DNA from: Codonopsis lanceolata | Lineage: Eukaryota; Streptophyta; Magnoliopsida; Asterales; Campanulaceae | Direction: 5' to 3' | Assembly: GCA_013146195.2 (NCBI GenBank) | Contig: CM028382.1 | Coordinates: forward strand, 62,413,596 to 62,477,595 | DNA length: 64,000 bases | Part shown: piece by piece, positions 22,184 to 33,760 of the stretch | Layout: each line of letters opens with the position of its first letter | Position numbering within the stretch: position 1 is the stretch's first letter | Position numbers and translations under genes: made by a program | Notes under the pieces: model-generated | Told to the model about the DNA's origin: nothing | Database searches by the model: none | What the model saw: only the letters and a program-made list of their open reading frames with translations

Positions 22184-24945
22184 CATTTACAATATCTCCA
22201 TCTTTCCTTTGCAAAGCCAATGACAAATCATGTGTGAACCCAAATATAAGCAACATCAATTGCAAATGAAAAACAAAATCAAATGATTCTAAATATCCCA
22301 ATAAACCCCTTGCTTGAGCTCATTTCAATGCATCAGTACCATCACATGAAACAACTTCAAGAACTTCACGAACAGAAGAAAACAAAGCAACTAAGTTCAA
22401 CAATGATTTATGATGAGACCCCCAACGTGTATCCGCAGCCCTCTGTAGACTTAACTCTTGATTTAATCCCTTCCCTGTCTTAATTAAACCACTATTAATT
22501 CCTTCTACCACTTTTTCTACTTGTTTTTGTCGAATCATGTCTTTACGCTTACAAGAGGCTCCAACAACATTCATTAAGGTGGAAATCATACTAAAAAAGT
22601 TTGCAATATCCTCATGTTTTCTAGCCACACCAACAAGAGCTAATTGAAGTTGATGGGCAAAACAATGAACATAAAATGCAGACGGATTTTCATTCAAAAT
22701 CAAAGTCTTCAACCCATTGAATTCACCATTCATATTGCTTGCCCCATCATAGCCTTGACCCCGAATTTTCATCAAGCTCAAACCATTATCATCTAACAAT
22801 TTATCAATAACAGATTTTAAAGACAAAGCAGAAGTCTCACATGGACAACACAAATAAATCTCTATTTCACAATCCCACGAGAGTCAACAAATCGCAAAAT
22901 CACACCCATTTGCTCTTTGTCTGATACATCACTAGATTCATCCACCATCAAAGAAAAAAAATCATCTTTAAATTCTCCAATTATCTTTTGGACTGTCTCT
23001 TTTGCAAAACAATTAACAATATCTTTTTGAATGCCTGGAGCAACCATTTGACAATTTTTTGGGGGAAGATTTTTATAAATACTCTCACCATGAAGATTCA
23101 TATGTTTCATCAATTCAAGAAAATTCCCCCTATTTAAAGAATCATCACTCTCATCATGTCCACGAAAAGCCATCCCTTGGTGCAACAAAAATCTACAAGA
23201 ATTAATTGAAGCATTTAATCGATTCCGGTACTCAAATTTCTCAATGTCTGATTGTCTATGAAGAGCAACTGCAATAGATTGACTTTGTCTCATTAGATCA
23301 TCACACTTCTTTAAACACACATAATGAGCACTATTAACCGCATCAACATGGGAATCCAACCTAACTTTTTTATTCCAAGCAGAAAAACCTTCGGTTATAA
23401 ATGCCCCACCACCTTGATTGTTGATTTGATCTCTAAACAAATAACAACCCAAGCAATATGCTTTATCTTCTTTGATGCTATACTCTAACCAATTAGCATA
23501 CTGATCAAACCAATCAGGATTAAAACGACACATTTTATTTCCTATCATTTTCTGGGGGAAATCATGGCCACGGGGTTGGTAAGGCCCCTTTAACAGATAA
23601 GCTCTTCTAATTTCATCAACTTGGTTTGGGTGAAATTCAGATATCTTTTTCCTTTCTGCAGGATCTGAAGGAAGACTATTCAAATCAACAAAATCTTTCC
23701 TAGTTGAAGTTATGGGAACAGACGGTTGAGTACTAGGAGATGCACCACTAGAACCACCAATTCCACTTTCTGTCAATTTTCGTTTAAAAAATCTTTCCAT
23801 ATTCTCTCAATAGTCAAAACACCTATAACCTTGTTGAGGAGACAAAAACCAAAATTCACAACTTGAAGATTACAATTTAAACAACTAAACAAGTAACATT
23901 TAACAATAGGTCAATAGCTCAAAAACCATTAAACCAAACAAATCCCCAAACAACAAATTCACAATTTGCACCCAAGTAATTAAGTAAATATGTAAATAGA
24001 AAAAGCCCTAATTTTGAAAATAAAAAAAGCCCTAATTCCAAGTTTTCAACCAACCAAATAAAAAAGCCCTAATTTTAGACATCAAATATTTGAATATTCA
24101 ATGATTCAAAGTTTCAAACCAACAATATTTTATGATTATGATTTATGAATACTATTAACATAAAAGATAAAGAAAAATTAAAATTAAAAACTAAATAGAG
24201 TAAACAATAGAAATAGTTAAAGAAAGAGACATTACCTTTACCTTGGTCCTTGTAAATTGTAAAGTAGTGGTAGTGGGATAATTGGGATTCCCAGTCAACA
24301 AAGCAGAAGGAGACAACAGTGAACACACAAAGCCAACAATTATAAAATCCCAAATCCCAAATTCCTAATTCGCCAAAACAAAATCCACTCCATTTTCCAC
24401 TTTCCAGTTTCTAGTCCAGGCTTGACCGCCACTGACTCAGTCTCCCTCTCTGGCTCTCCCTCAGTCCGACGGCAATGGCAATTGGCAAAGGCTGAAAGGC
24501 AGCGCGCAGTGGTCGATGGTGCACTGGTGCTCGAAGAGTCGAAGTCTCCAGAGTCTCTCAGTCTCCTGCCTTCCTCTCTTTCTTTTGAGTTGGGGGTTGC
24601 CGGTTGCGTATAGATCGAATCATCGAAAGGTGGGTCACGTTAATTTTGATAGGTGATTCACCTTGTAAAACGACGTCGTTTTACATGGTGAAAGTTAAAA
24701 AAAAAAATTTGCTATTGGGTTCACTTGCACCCAATTGAGTAACTGTACGTCCGCCCCTGCTTGTTGTAACCATGTTATTAACCATTTATAATGCAAGCAC
24801 AAAATTTTACATCTACCCAGGTGGAATGAGAATATATTTTACATTAGTAATTTACTATTTGATTGTCCTCCATGGGTTTTTAATGTTCAATTTCCTATGG
24901 TGTAATGGTCCAACCGTTTATTCTTATAATTAAATGTAAACTAGT

Positions 24946-25815
24946 CACTACTAGAAAAACAATATTTACCGACGAACATTTCCGTCAATAAAATCCTTAT
25001 TCAGTCAGTAAATGTATATTACCGACAGAGTTTTCCGTCAATAAACTGTTGTTGGTAAATGTTATCTGGTCAGATATTACGTCGGTAGTTACTTACGGAA
25101 CTTGAAATTACTGACAGATATCATGTTCGAAAAAACAAGATTTCGTTGGTAAAATTGAAATATATATTTTTTTAAAAGTTCAAAAAAATATGAAAATTTA
25201 GTCGTTTGGGTACCTGATTTAGCACAATCTATAGATGTAACAAAATATTAATCGAATTCTAAAAACATAAAACATTGAATTAATCAAAAGATACCAAAAG
25301 TTAACATCAATCCCGAACTATTACATACCCTTAGCATCAATTGTCATCTTAGCATCTTAGCATCAATTATTTTTACAAAACCATTAACATCAACTGTTAT
25401 CAAAGTAGTATTTGTCCAAACTATGAGGTGTAAACATATCTTGCATAAAGGAAGAATATGAGGGAGTACTAGGTGATGAGGAGGCGAATCGATTGTTTAT
25501 GAATGCTTCCATACGTGCATTCATCTTAACCATCATTTTTGCATGGGCAACCATAGTTTGTTGGCTCTCACTGAAGGCACGTTGCTCATCAGCCATGGTT
25601 CGTGCTTGCTCAGCAATGATTTCGTCTTGGCAAGCCATTCTAGCTTGTAACTCCTTAATGACGGCAAGCTCGGTTGAAGTGGGTTGAGGATGAGATTGTC
25701 CTGCACATGGGGAACCCTGAGAAGAAGATGGAAAAAAGGCAGCCCCATGCTTGCCTAGCCCGTATAGTCGTTGGCCCATCTTCTTACGTCCTGAGAAAAA
25801 ACGACATATTGCCAT
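24946..25815. mobile_element. Left end of a second CACTA element, truncated
   Basis: CACTACTAGAAAAACA opens the element after AGT. Subterminal repeats with TTCCGTCAATAAA and ACCGACAGA follow, a different motif from the element ending at 2405. A minus-strand frame lies inside. LTR A begins at 25816 and no continuation is recognisable on its far side. The 24768-24945 gap before it holds no gene. Confidence 0.75.
25390..25815 (-). pseudogene. CACTA transposase-associated protein, C-terminal part
   Basis: A 141-residue frame ending in a coiled-coil stretch rich in E/Q/A/M (ELAVIKELQARMACQDEIIA) and a Ser/Pro tail. This resembles the C terminus of plant Ptta/En/Spm (Transposase_24, TnpA-like) proteins, and it lies at the correct place inside a CACTA end. 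The N-terminal portion is missing because LTR A abuts it. The apparent start MAICRFF is already at the junction, so it is not a true start. Confidence 0.55.
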
Positions 25816-27039
25816 TGTGATAACCCCGCTTCGAAACCTCCAATCGTCGCATGGAAAACGACGTGTTTTAAAACATTAAAGTGTGTGGAATACGCTCGGA
25901 CTCGTTGTGGACTCTTAAAATGTGTGTGTAGAGTCCCCACCACTATTTTAAGGTTAAATAGAGAAAAACAAAAAATACCAGAAAATGTAGATTTGGGGGA
26001 TAAGTTACGAGTTAGAAAATGGGCTAGACAAACTCGCCCTTTCGGTCTTAGAGTTTGGGTTTTCTAAAACTTTATTTTATGTGTATATTTAGTCTAGAAA
26101 AATATTATACACTTATATTGAAAAATAAAGGACATTTGTTTTATACATTATCTAAGCATAATAACAACTATTTTTATAATTTATATACATTATATAAACA
26201 TAGTTTTATTTTTTAAGATACAACGGAATAAAGAAAATATTATAATTTTGTTACGTTTAAAATATGAACAGAAAATAAACTAATTAGAATGCTATGTACA
26301 AATAATATTTACAAGCATGCATACTATGGATATCTACATTTTATCTATTCAAAATAACTACGGGAACAAAATAATAGGTCGGTACCTACCAATTGAGGCA
26401 TGAGTATCTAAACCTGACACTCCTTGACTTAGGCTATTAACGAGTGCTTCCTTTGTCTTCTCGAAAGAAAAAGTCTTTTCCTTTTTTGTTGTTGTATTTT
26501 TGTTTTGCTGAATTTGGGCAGCGTAACAGTCGTTTTTGGATTTTTGATCGACTTGCCGAGGCAAAGACGGAAACTGAAAGCTTGCTTGGAGCAAGGAGGG
26601 CTCGCTTGGGTGAGGAGAGGAGGCTCGCTTGCTTCGAGCAAGGGAGGAGTAGGCAGCTCTTCAAGAGGGAGAGAAGAGGAGGATGTTTTGGTGTGATTTG
26701 TTTAGGAGCTGAGGGTCTCTATTTATAGGAGGAAAATAGGACGGGGTACCGAAGGTAGCAATGGGCGCTGAAGATCGAAGCCCGATGTTTGCATGACTTC
26801 TCCTGGAGATGAAGAAGAAAGAGGAGAGAGTGGCTCCCATGGCTTGGGGGCGTGGCTCCTTCTTTGTTTTTCACAATTTCTCTTTTGCACTTTCCACCCC
26901 TTTGATTCTTTGGTCATTTATTCGTTAAGTCCTAGTTATCCTGAAACGTAACGGAAGTAACTTTTGTTAGTCCAATTAATTTGTAAATTATATTTTTTAG
27001 GACATCGTAGAACAGGGGTACGAAATTGGGGTGTTTACA
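25816..27039 (-). mobile_element. LTR A, solo LTR
   Basis: On the minus strand it runs from TGTAAACACCCCAATTT to GGGGTTATCACA, 1224 bases. TATAAATAGAG lies near 26717-26727 on the minus strand. It is homologous end to end with LTRs B and C. Flanking pentamers (GCCAT and GAGCC) do not match, so a deletion at one edge is likely; this also explains the missing remainder of the CACTA element. Short frames over it are not genes. Confidence 0.75.
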
Positions 27040-27239
27040 GAGCCCCTTAATGATAGAGTTTACAAGCAAATGCAAGTTTACAAGTAAACGAACGTCGTTG
27101 ATGAGAATAGACTCCCAATTTCGGGACAGACATCGTTGAGAAAAATTCTTGAACTTTAAAACATTTTGCGATGCAAATTGGGGCGTGGTGGATTTCTCCT
27201 CTCTTTCTTTTTCTTTCCTCCCTCTCTTTTTTTTCTCTT
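27040..27239. other. Unassigned spacer
   Basis: No gene seen. It precedes the hairpin array and starts with two diverged copies of AGTTTACAAGTAAACGA-like sequence (near 27056-27091). Confidence 0.4.
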
Positions 27240-27680
27240 CTTTTTTTTTATTTTGAACAAAGTCGTGTTGCAATATCCATTGCAACACCGAATGTGCAGG
27301 AAAATAAAAGTCGTGATGCAACTTTCATTGCAACACCTAAGAGTTTTTCTTCTTTTAAAGTCACATTGCAACGTCAAAGGGGGTTTTTTTTCCGTTTAAA
27401 GTCACATTGCAATATTCATTGCAACGTCAGATTTTTTTTTCTTTTCAAAGTCACATTGCAATATTCATTGCAATGTCGATTTTGTTTTTCTTTTAAAGGT
27501 CACATTACAATATTCATTGCAACGTCAATTTTTTTTTCAAAGTCTCATTGCAACGTCGAAGTTTTTTTTTAAATGCGAATAAAGATGTAATGCAATATAG
27601 AACGCGACAATTTAAAATGTGATGCAATATAGAAAATCAGAATATTTGAAATGTGATGCACTACCGAAAAATTAATTTTT
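27240..27680. repeat. Array of TTGCAAT hairpin repeats
   Basis: About seven units of 35-50 bases, each starting AAAGTCACATTGCAA or a variant and separated by T-rich spacers. Most contain an inverted pair TTGCAAT-ATTC-ATTGCAA; the first (27265-27288) has 10-base arms GTGTTGCAAT/ATTGCAACAC. Weaker GTGATGCAATATAG units continue to about 27670. The frames through it simply translate the repeat. Confidence 0.8.
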
Positions 27681-28079
27681 TTGAAATACGAGATTTTTAA
27701 TGCATGCAAACGTTAAAATAAAATGCAGGTACTCTGTTGCTGCTCATGTGGTGACATTCTACAAGGCATAATGGCGTGTCGTCGTGCGGTGGACCGTCAA
27801 CTGTGAACCTTGTTGAAGAGTGTCAACTTCTATTACATCATAGTCGTTGGAGGGGCTAACTTGCATGTTGGGCACCTAGGGGGTTTAATTGCAAATTTGG
27901 AAAATTTTGAGGGAGGGGAAGGATCCTCCATTGCTAACCTTCCTCTTACAACAACAAAAATAACCCAAAAACTGGGTTCTTCTTCCTCCATTGCTGGCCG
28001 AAATTCTCTCCTCTATTATCTCTCTCAACTTCTTCATTTCTCAACCATTTTCACTAAAATTTGTTGTATTGTTTGTGTA
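27681..28079 (+). promoter_or_regulatory. Upstream region and leader of the PMD-like gene
   Basis: A stretch without coding support. The last ~150 bases are CT-rich with CTCTCCTCTATTATCTCTC, typical of a plant 5' leader, ending TTTGTGTAATGG at the start codon. No convincing TATA box was found. Confidence 0.3.
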
Positions 28080-28256
28080 ATGGCTTCCACTTCAAGATCA
28101 AATAAAGGGAAAGCTTCGATAGATCCGGAATCAGACCAAAATACTCCAGATGAGAAGCCTTTGAGGAGAAACCACATCCGTTATAGGTTCACTAAGGATG
28201 ATTGGGAGAACATTCACAGAGAGCCGGATACCCATGTCTCAAATCCGGCACCTACT
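28080..28256 (+). pseudogene. PMD-like gene, exon 1
   Basis: Starts MASTSRSNKGKASIDPESDQ and runs 59 codons to NPAPT, where CT|GTAAGTTT is a strong donor. It joins in phase 0 to exon 2 at 41918. The natural intron is about 0.94 kb once Copia-2 (29057-41771) is removed. The N-terminal part is Ser/Lys-rich and charged, with no domain of its own. The gene as a whole is dead because of lesions in exon 2. Confidence 0.65.
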
Positions 28257-28772
28257 GTAAGTTTTTCTTCAAAACTTACTCACTTGAATGTCGATTTTGA
28301 TTTTTTTTGTTGAATCACTTGTATTTCTTGTAGTGTACCCTGCAAGGTTAGTATGTAGGGAGTAGGGACAATGTATGTTGGAATGACATGATAAATACAC
28401 ATGAAAATGTGCATTTTGTTGTAAAAAAATGTGAATAATTGCTATTCTTGACTGTGTATTGTGCCTACTTTGACTGTATTTTTAATGGGTAAGCATGCTA
28501 GCTTGGCAAAAATGGTATTATGATTGTGAAGAATGTTGTATGAGGATGCAAACTCATGCTGTGATTTTTCAGGGTGACCCAAAATTTGTATAATATTCAT
28601 GCCTAAAATTTCACGTTACGTGTTTGACAAAAATGACCCAATGACTGAAAAAATAGAAAATGTGATGCTATGTGCATAAGAAGAATGTTTTTCGGAGATA
28701 TTTTTACCTTTGGACGGACCAGAATGGGTTTAGGACCTGAAAAATGATTTGTAAAAAAACTCTTTTTTTTTC

Positions 28773-28777
28773 TTTTT

Positions 28778-28855
<78 letters not shown>
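28773..28855. repeat. TA/CA/TA microsatellite in the intron
   Basis: TA units, then about 16 CA units, then TA units. The rest of the intron to 29056 has no coding support. Confidence 0.9.
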
Positions 28856-28857
<2 letters not shown>

Positions 28858-29056
28858 AAGAGAATGCTCATATATCTTGCAATTGAATAATTAAAAAGAA
28901 TAAAATATGTAATGTCTATATTTTAATGACAAATATGATAATAAAATGTATTTTCAATGAAAGATGTTTAAGCATATACAATAAAAAGAACACGTGTGAA
29001 AAGAGAAATAAAATGAAAAAGTGTATATGTGTTTTTTGAAATAAGATAAATGAGAA

Positions 29057-30039
29057 TGAAAAAAAGTGATTGAAGCAAGGAAATACAGAATAATGAAATT
29101 AACAAAAATAAAGAAAATTGTTTTGATAGATGATTTTGTCAATGAAGCTTACATTAATGAAGAGTCCATTGAGATATCAATATTGCGGAATTTAAATAAA
29201 AAAAATAGGAAGGAACAAAATTGAACACAAGAGATACCTTTTGATCAATATGTCAAATAAGCATATTGATCAAGCCTCGTGACTAAAAATATTCCACTAG
29301 TAAAATATAGTTTAAGCTTGATACAACTCGAAAGACTTAACAAAATGGAATTTATTTAAAACCTCTACATGAAGCAGATATGACTTTGAATAATCATAAT
29401 AACTTAGACTGCCTAGACTGATGTACGCTCAATAGATTTTAACAAAAGGGTAAGAGGCGTTAACAGAAAACAGTGATGGACAGAACGAATGAAGGCTTCG
29501 ATATAGCTTCATTCACGAATACATTAATTCAGATCAGGACAGCCACGGTTTCTATGATATCTTCTCTCTCTTATCAATTTGTGTATAGTATATGCTCAGC
29601 TGCATATCTTAATCTTCACAACCTTGTGTCCTCTTATTTATACTTGCATCCTTGACCTAGAAGCCTTGTAGAATAAGAAAATCATTTGACCATAAAAGAT
29701 TAATAGGTTAGTGCAATAAACAAGGACTAAAGCTTATCACATATAGAGTTACCAAATACGTAGGATTCCTTACCATAATAAATTAGGGTAGTCGTGTCTT
29801 ATGGAACAAGACATAAATGACACCTATGACTTGTGTTCCAAGAACACACAATCCTACTAGAAAAAATATTCATATAAAACCCTAAAAACCAATTAAAGCA
29901 TAATTTCCAAAATAACATTTCTATAAATGGTGTAACAACACTAATCAATCAAAGTAAATACCAAGAAAGGCAAAACAATTCATTAATTAAAATAAACTAA
30001 TTAGAAAATATAATAACTCAATTAATTAAATATCCAACA
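29057..30039 (-). repeat. Copia-2 3' LTR
   Basis: Partner of 40797-41771, with the same terminal CCAACA. The palindrome near 29150-29175 is partly deleted relative to the 5' LTR; another is near 29488-29516. On the minus strand AATTGGGAGAT just before it (30040-30052) is the polypurine tract. Confidence 0.9.
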
Positions 30040-30259
30040 ATCTCCCAATTTTTGCCTTTCTGGAAAAAGTAAAAATAACAAATAATAATCAATTAAAATA
30101 AGAAAATAAACTCCCCATAAATAAGACAATCCAATTAAGCTTTAAAGAGAGAATTAAAGTGTTCTTCATGATCCATAATTTCCTAAGGAAACCGACGTTG
30201 ATTGATACTTGGACAAGGATTAACAATAGGATCAACTCCCCCATAATTATTACTCTAAG

Positions 30260-30831
30260 TTATGTTGGGCATTCCCAATTTTGAGCAGCTTCAGCCACAT
30301 CAACATCTTCAGCAGCATCATGTTTGTCATCTTCATCATCACTTGAGTCTTCAACCTTGGCTTTTCCCTTGAACTTAAAACAATTATGGCACACACTCCC
30401 ACAAATGTTATAACACTTAGGTGCTCCCCCTAAATTACTAGGCATGAACACAGCATCTCCCCCTTTGGTTTTGCCAAAAAGAAGCAATTCATTGTACAAC
30501 TTACACGTCTTGCAAAGAAAACGAAGGTTTTAGATTAAAGAATCATACTGATTCTAAACGTTGGCAATATGTACATCAATAGATGCCATACGCTCATGAA
30601 AGAACGAGGCATTGACACAAAATGAGGTAGGTAGGACACAGTCTCTAGTAACATGTTTGGACAAGAATGAAGTCTTGACTTGCATGAAGGTACATCCAGC
30701 CTAGAAGGTCCAGACACATGGATAGAACATCATCCATGTTCACAATCAATGGGAGGAATACAAAATACTGGTTCATTCTGGGAAGAATTCACCGAATGCA
30801 AGGGGCACAAACAATGAGACTTGGAAGACAT
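30260..30831 (-). pseudogene. Copia-2 extra gene in the env position
   Basis: An ATG at 30831 opens MSSKSHCLCPLHSVNSSQNE. A TGA and one or more frame changes follow, and the last frame (30499-30260) has CYNICGSVCHNCFKFKGKAK, a Cys-rich block, then an acidic tail ending NWECPT. It sits between pol and the 3' LTR, where Sireviruses often carry an env-like or captured gene. I do not recognise the family and no transmembrane segment is evident. Confidence 0.4.
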
Positions 30832-32199
30832 GATGAGGGACAAATAAAACGATATAGGGAGGAATAAATTCACAAACTAGGAGATATGAATATAAAAACT
30901 AAAAAGAATTACAATATATATATAGGAGATAAACTGTAAAATAGGGTTACAAAACAAATCATAAAACTATAAGGTTTTTGAAGTTTTAAAAACCGTAGGA
31001 ATGGAGTATAGCTAAATTTGGAAATAAGAAGCAACCGTTATCCTAATAGACTAAGAATTAACAAATTCTATAAGGTTACGGAAACACCTAGTATACCACA
31101 CTTCTTACATACGGATAAACATGCAAAGATTTATCACAAGTTTATGAAAATTCTCTAAATTAGCCCACAAACAGAATACATCAAATATTGAAATTCTAAG
31201 AAAAGAATTTCATACATGAGCAATCACGTATACTTCATCTCAAAGAGCACACATTATTACAAAGAATGCATGTCTTACTGGATGACTAAAAGACACTCCC
31301 TCCGTCCCCAAATTATTGTCCTGCTTTCCTTTTTCGTAAGTCTTAAAATAATTGTCTTGTTTGAAACTTTTCTTTTTAGAACAACACTTTTACCACTTTA
31401 CTCTTACTTTTCCATCCTACTTTAATTATGGGATACATACATATGAAATTTTAAATAAACTACACTTTAAACTAATATTAATAATCTAGTCAAATGTGTT
31501 TTCTTAAACCGTGCGTCAAATCCACCAAGACGATAATTTAGGGACGTTAGGAGTATGAAAATGTATAACCAAAAAAATATGAGAGAGAGTGAGTGAGAGA
31601 ATTGTTTTACTTCCAATGAATTCATCAATGTCACCTCATTGAACAGTACATTCATCAAAACATTTTGAAATTTGAAAATCTGTTTCGAAAAAATCATTAT
31701 TAAGAGATACAATTGATCTCAAAACAGATTAGGATATATATCCGACAGGTAGCTTTCAGACTTTTTAAGAGCCTCAATTTTTTATCCACAAGTTGACCGA
31801 CTTTGATATAAGTAGCCTCAATTTTTTATTCACATGATCAGAATCAATGACATACTATTGAAGATCAAAGACTGATAAATATTTTTTATGTGAACCGGCC
31901 AAAATTTAAAATTTGAAAGGTAGCTCTTTCCTTTATTGGATATAAATAACACCAACTGTGTTATGAATTTTTTGTAGAAAACATTAAGATCAAGTATAAA
32001 CTTTCTCAGAAAAATCAATTCAAACTGTAGAAAAATGAGATTTTCTGAAGGTGAAATTCATATAAGAAATTGAGAAGAACAGTTGTGCAATGCAATACAT
32101 TTATGCCTAAAAAATATATAAAAGAAAGAAATAAAATACCTAATAAATATACAGTGAATACAAATGTGGTCACGAAAGTAACCACATTGACAACTAATA
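30832..32199 (-). other. Copia-2 3' non-coding region
   Basis: No gene seen. It has purine-rich minus-strand words (AAAGGAAAGAGCTACC; plus-strand copies at 31746-31768 and 31916-31934) shared with Copia-1, and a MITE at 31296-31553. Confidence 0.5.
31296..31553. mobile_element. Stowaway-like MITE copy 3, inside Copia-2
   Basis: Termini CTCCCTCCGTCCCCAAATTA and TAATTTAGGGACGTTAGGAG, same family as 3906-4161. It inserted after Copia-2 did. Confidence 0.85.
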
Positions 32200-33750
32200 T
32201 TATAAAATGTAAACACTAGGAGATCTCCATAGAGTGGAATGTTTCTCATAATCTAATGACTTAGTAAATATATCTGCAAGTTGATTTTCATAAAAACTGA
32301 AAATCAACTGAGTATAACAGCTACCAACTGCCACATATTCAGATTCAACAGTAGAAAGGGAAACACAATTTTGTTTCTTACTATACCAAGACACTAAATT
32401 ATTTCCAAGGTAAAAATAACCACCAGAAGTACTTTTTCTATCATACACATCACCAACCCAATCAGAGTAACTAAAACTAACCAAATTAGTATATATATCT
32501 TTGGAGTACCAAATCCATAATTCTGTAGTTCCTTTAACATATCTAATAATTCTTTTTAAGGCCATAAGGTGATATTCCTTGGGGTTTGCTTGATATCTAG
32601 CACAAATACATACACAATGCATAAGATCTGGACGACTAACAGTCAAATACAGTAAACTTCCTATCATACTTCTATAGAGAGTACTATCAACATCTTTATC
32701 ATTATCATCTCTACTTAGCTTAACTTTGGAAGACATAGGAGTCTTTTTATAAGTATCATTTTCCATCTTAAATTTCTTCACCAAATTTTTTACATACTTA
32801 ATTTGAGAGAAAAATATGTCATCTCTAGATTGTTTTATTTACATACCCAAAAAGAAATTTAATTCACCAACCATACTCATCTCAAATGTAGAAGTCATTC
32901 CATTTATAAATTTTTTTAACATAGAATCAGATATGGGACCAAAGACTATATTATCTACATTAATTTAAGCAATAAGAATTTCTTTATTGGATCTTTGAAT
33001 AAACAATGTTTTATCAACCTCTCCTCTTTTAAAATCATTTTCAAGTAGATAATCAATCAACCTACCATACCAAGCTCTAGGAGCTTGTTTCAAACCATAA
33101 AGAGCTTTCTTAAGTCTATAAACATGATCTGGCTTAAAAGGATCTTCAAAGCCTTTAGGTTGTTCTACATAGACTTCTTTATTTAACACACCATTTAAGA
33201 AAGCACTCTTAACATCCATTTGTTGTAATGAAATACCTAAATAGCATGCAATAGCTAACAACAATCTAATGGATTCAATTCTAGCATCTGGAGCAAAGGT
33301 TTCATCAAAGTCAATTCCCTCCATTTGAGTGTAACCTTGAGCAACTAAGCGAGCTTTATTTCTAATCATATTACCTTGTTCATCTGACTTATTTTTAAAT
33401 ATCCACTTGGTTCCTATAACATTAGTAGATTTAGGTCGTGGAACTAAATACCAAACATCATTTTTAACAAATTGTTCTAATTCATCTTGCATGACATTTA
33501 TTCAAGGTTCATCATGTAAAGCTTTTACCACATTCTTAGGTTCTATTTCAGAAACATAGCAACAAGTATGAACTTTCCAACATTCAAGAGACAAACAAGC
33601 AAGTTTAACCATGTCTTTGTAACAAACCTTTTCTCTTCTTCTTGTTTGCACACCTGCACTTAATTCACCAATCACTAAACTGGAAGGGTGATACTTCTGA
33701 ATTCTGTTGGGAAGGTCTTTGGATCTGTTCGTTATGTTTTTCTCTTCATC
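32200..33750 (-). pseudogene. Copia-2 reverse transcriptase and RNase H
   Basis: RT begins near MQDELEQFVKNDVWYLVPRP and keeps KWIFKNK, QMDVKSAFLNG and YGLKQAPRAWY. The catalytic box, normally YVDD, reads NVDN directly after a stop, so the enzyme is dead. RNase H (SRPDLMHCVCICARYQANPK, TVESEYVAVGSC) follows with an internal deletion that removes the segment before NQLADIFTKSLD. Copia polymerases copy element RNA into DNA in the particle. Confidence 0.85.
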
Positions 33751-33760
33751 CGAATCAGAA

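Larger units (their letters stand above)
19569..23800 (-). pseudogene. hAT transposase, zinc-finger MYM-type 1-like
   Basis: The N-terminal frame (23800 to 22862) starts MERFFKRKL and has a TTF-type zinc-finger region (WLEYSIKEDKAYCLGCYLF) and a DUF4371-like stretch with VDESSDVSDKEQ. A TAG and then a frame change at about 22860-22820 lead to the second frame (22853 to 22320: IRGQGYDGASNMNGEF, CFAHQLQLAL, ADTRWGSH), which ends at an in-frame TGA. The frame continues to LQRKDGDIVN, where LTR D splits it. The C-terminal frame (20294 to 19569) holds the hAT dimerisation domain (LPIATARVERCFSAMNIVKT) and its own stop. The protein would cut and paste the element. At least three lesions plus the insertion make it a pseudogene. 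Confidence 0.9.
19501..24759 (-). mobile_element. hAT transposon with nested LTR D
   Basis: Terminal inverted repeats CAGTGGCGGA and the complement of CAGGGGCGGA (TCCGCCCCTG) are flanked by a perfect 8-bp duplication CTTGTTGT (19493-19500 and 24760-24767), the hAT hallmark. A single transposase gene on the minus strand fills the element and is interrupted by LTR D at 20289-22183. Without that insert the element is about 3.4 kb. The internal gene has several breaks, so it is no longer self-mobile; its ends may still be recognised in trans. Confidence 0.92.

Noticed and set aside
24422..24613. 63-residue frame inside the hAT right end
   Set aside because: It lies upstream of, and opposite to, the transposase gene with no domain; more likely promoter or leader sequence.
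26357..26728. Several overlapping frames on both strands
   Set aside because: They lie in the leader of LTR A, disagree with each other and match no family.
27171..27572. 133-residue frame
   Set aside because: It is only the translation of the TTGCAAT hairpin repeats.
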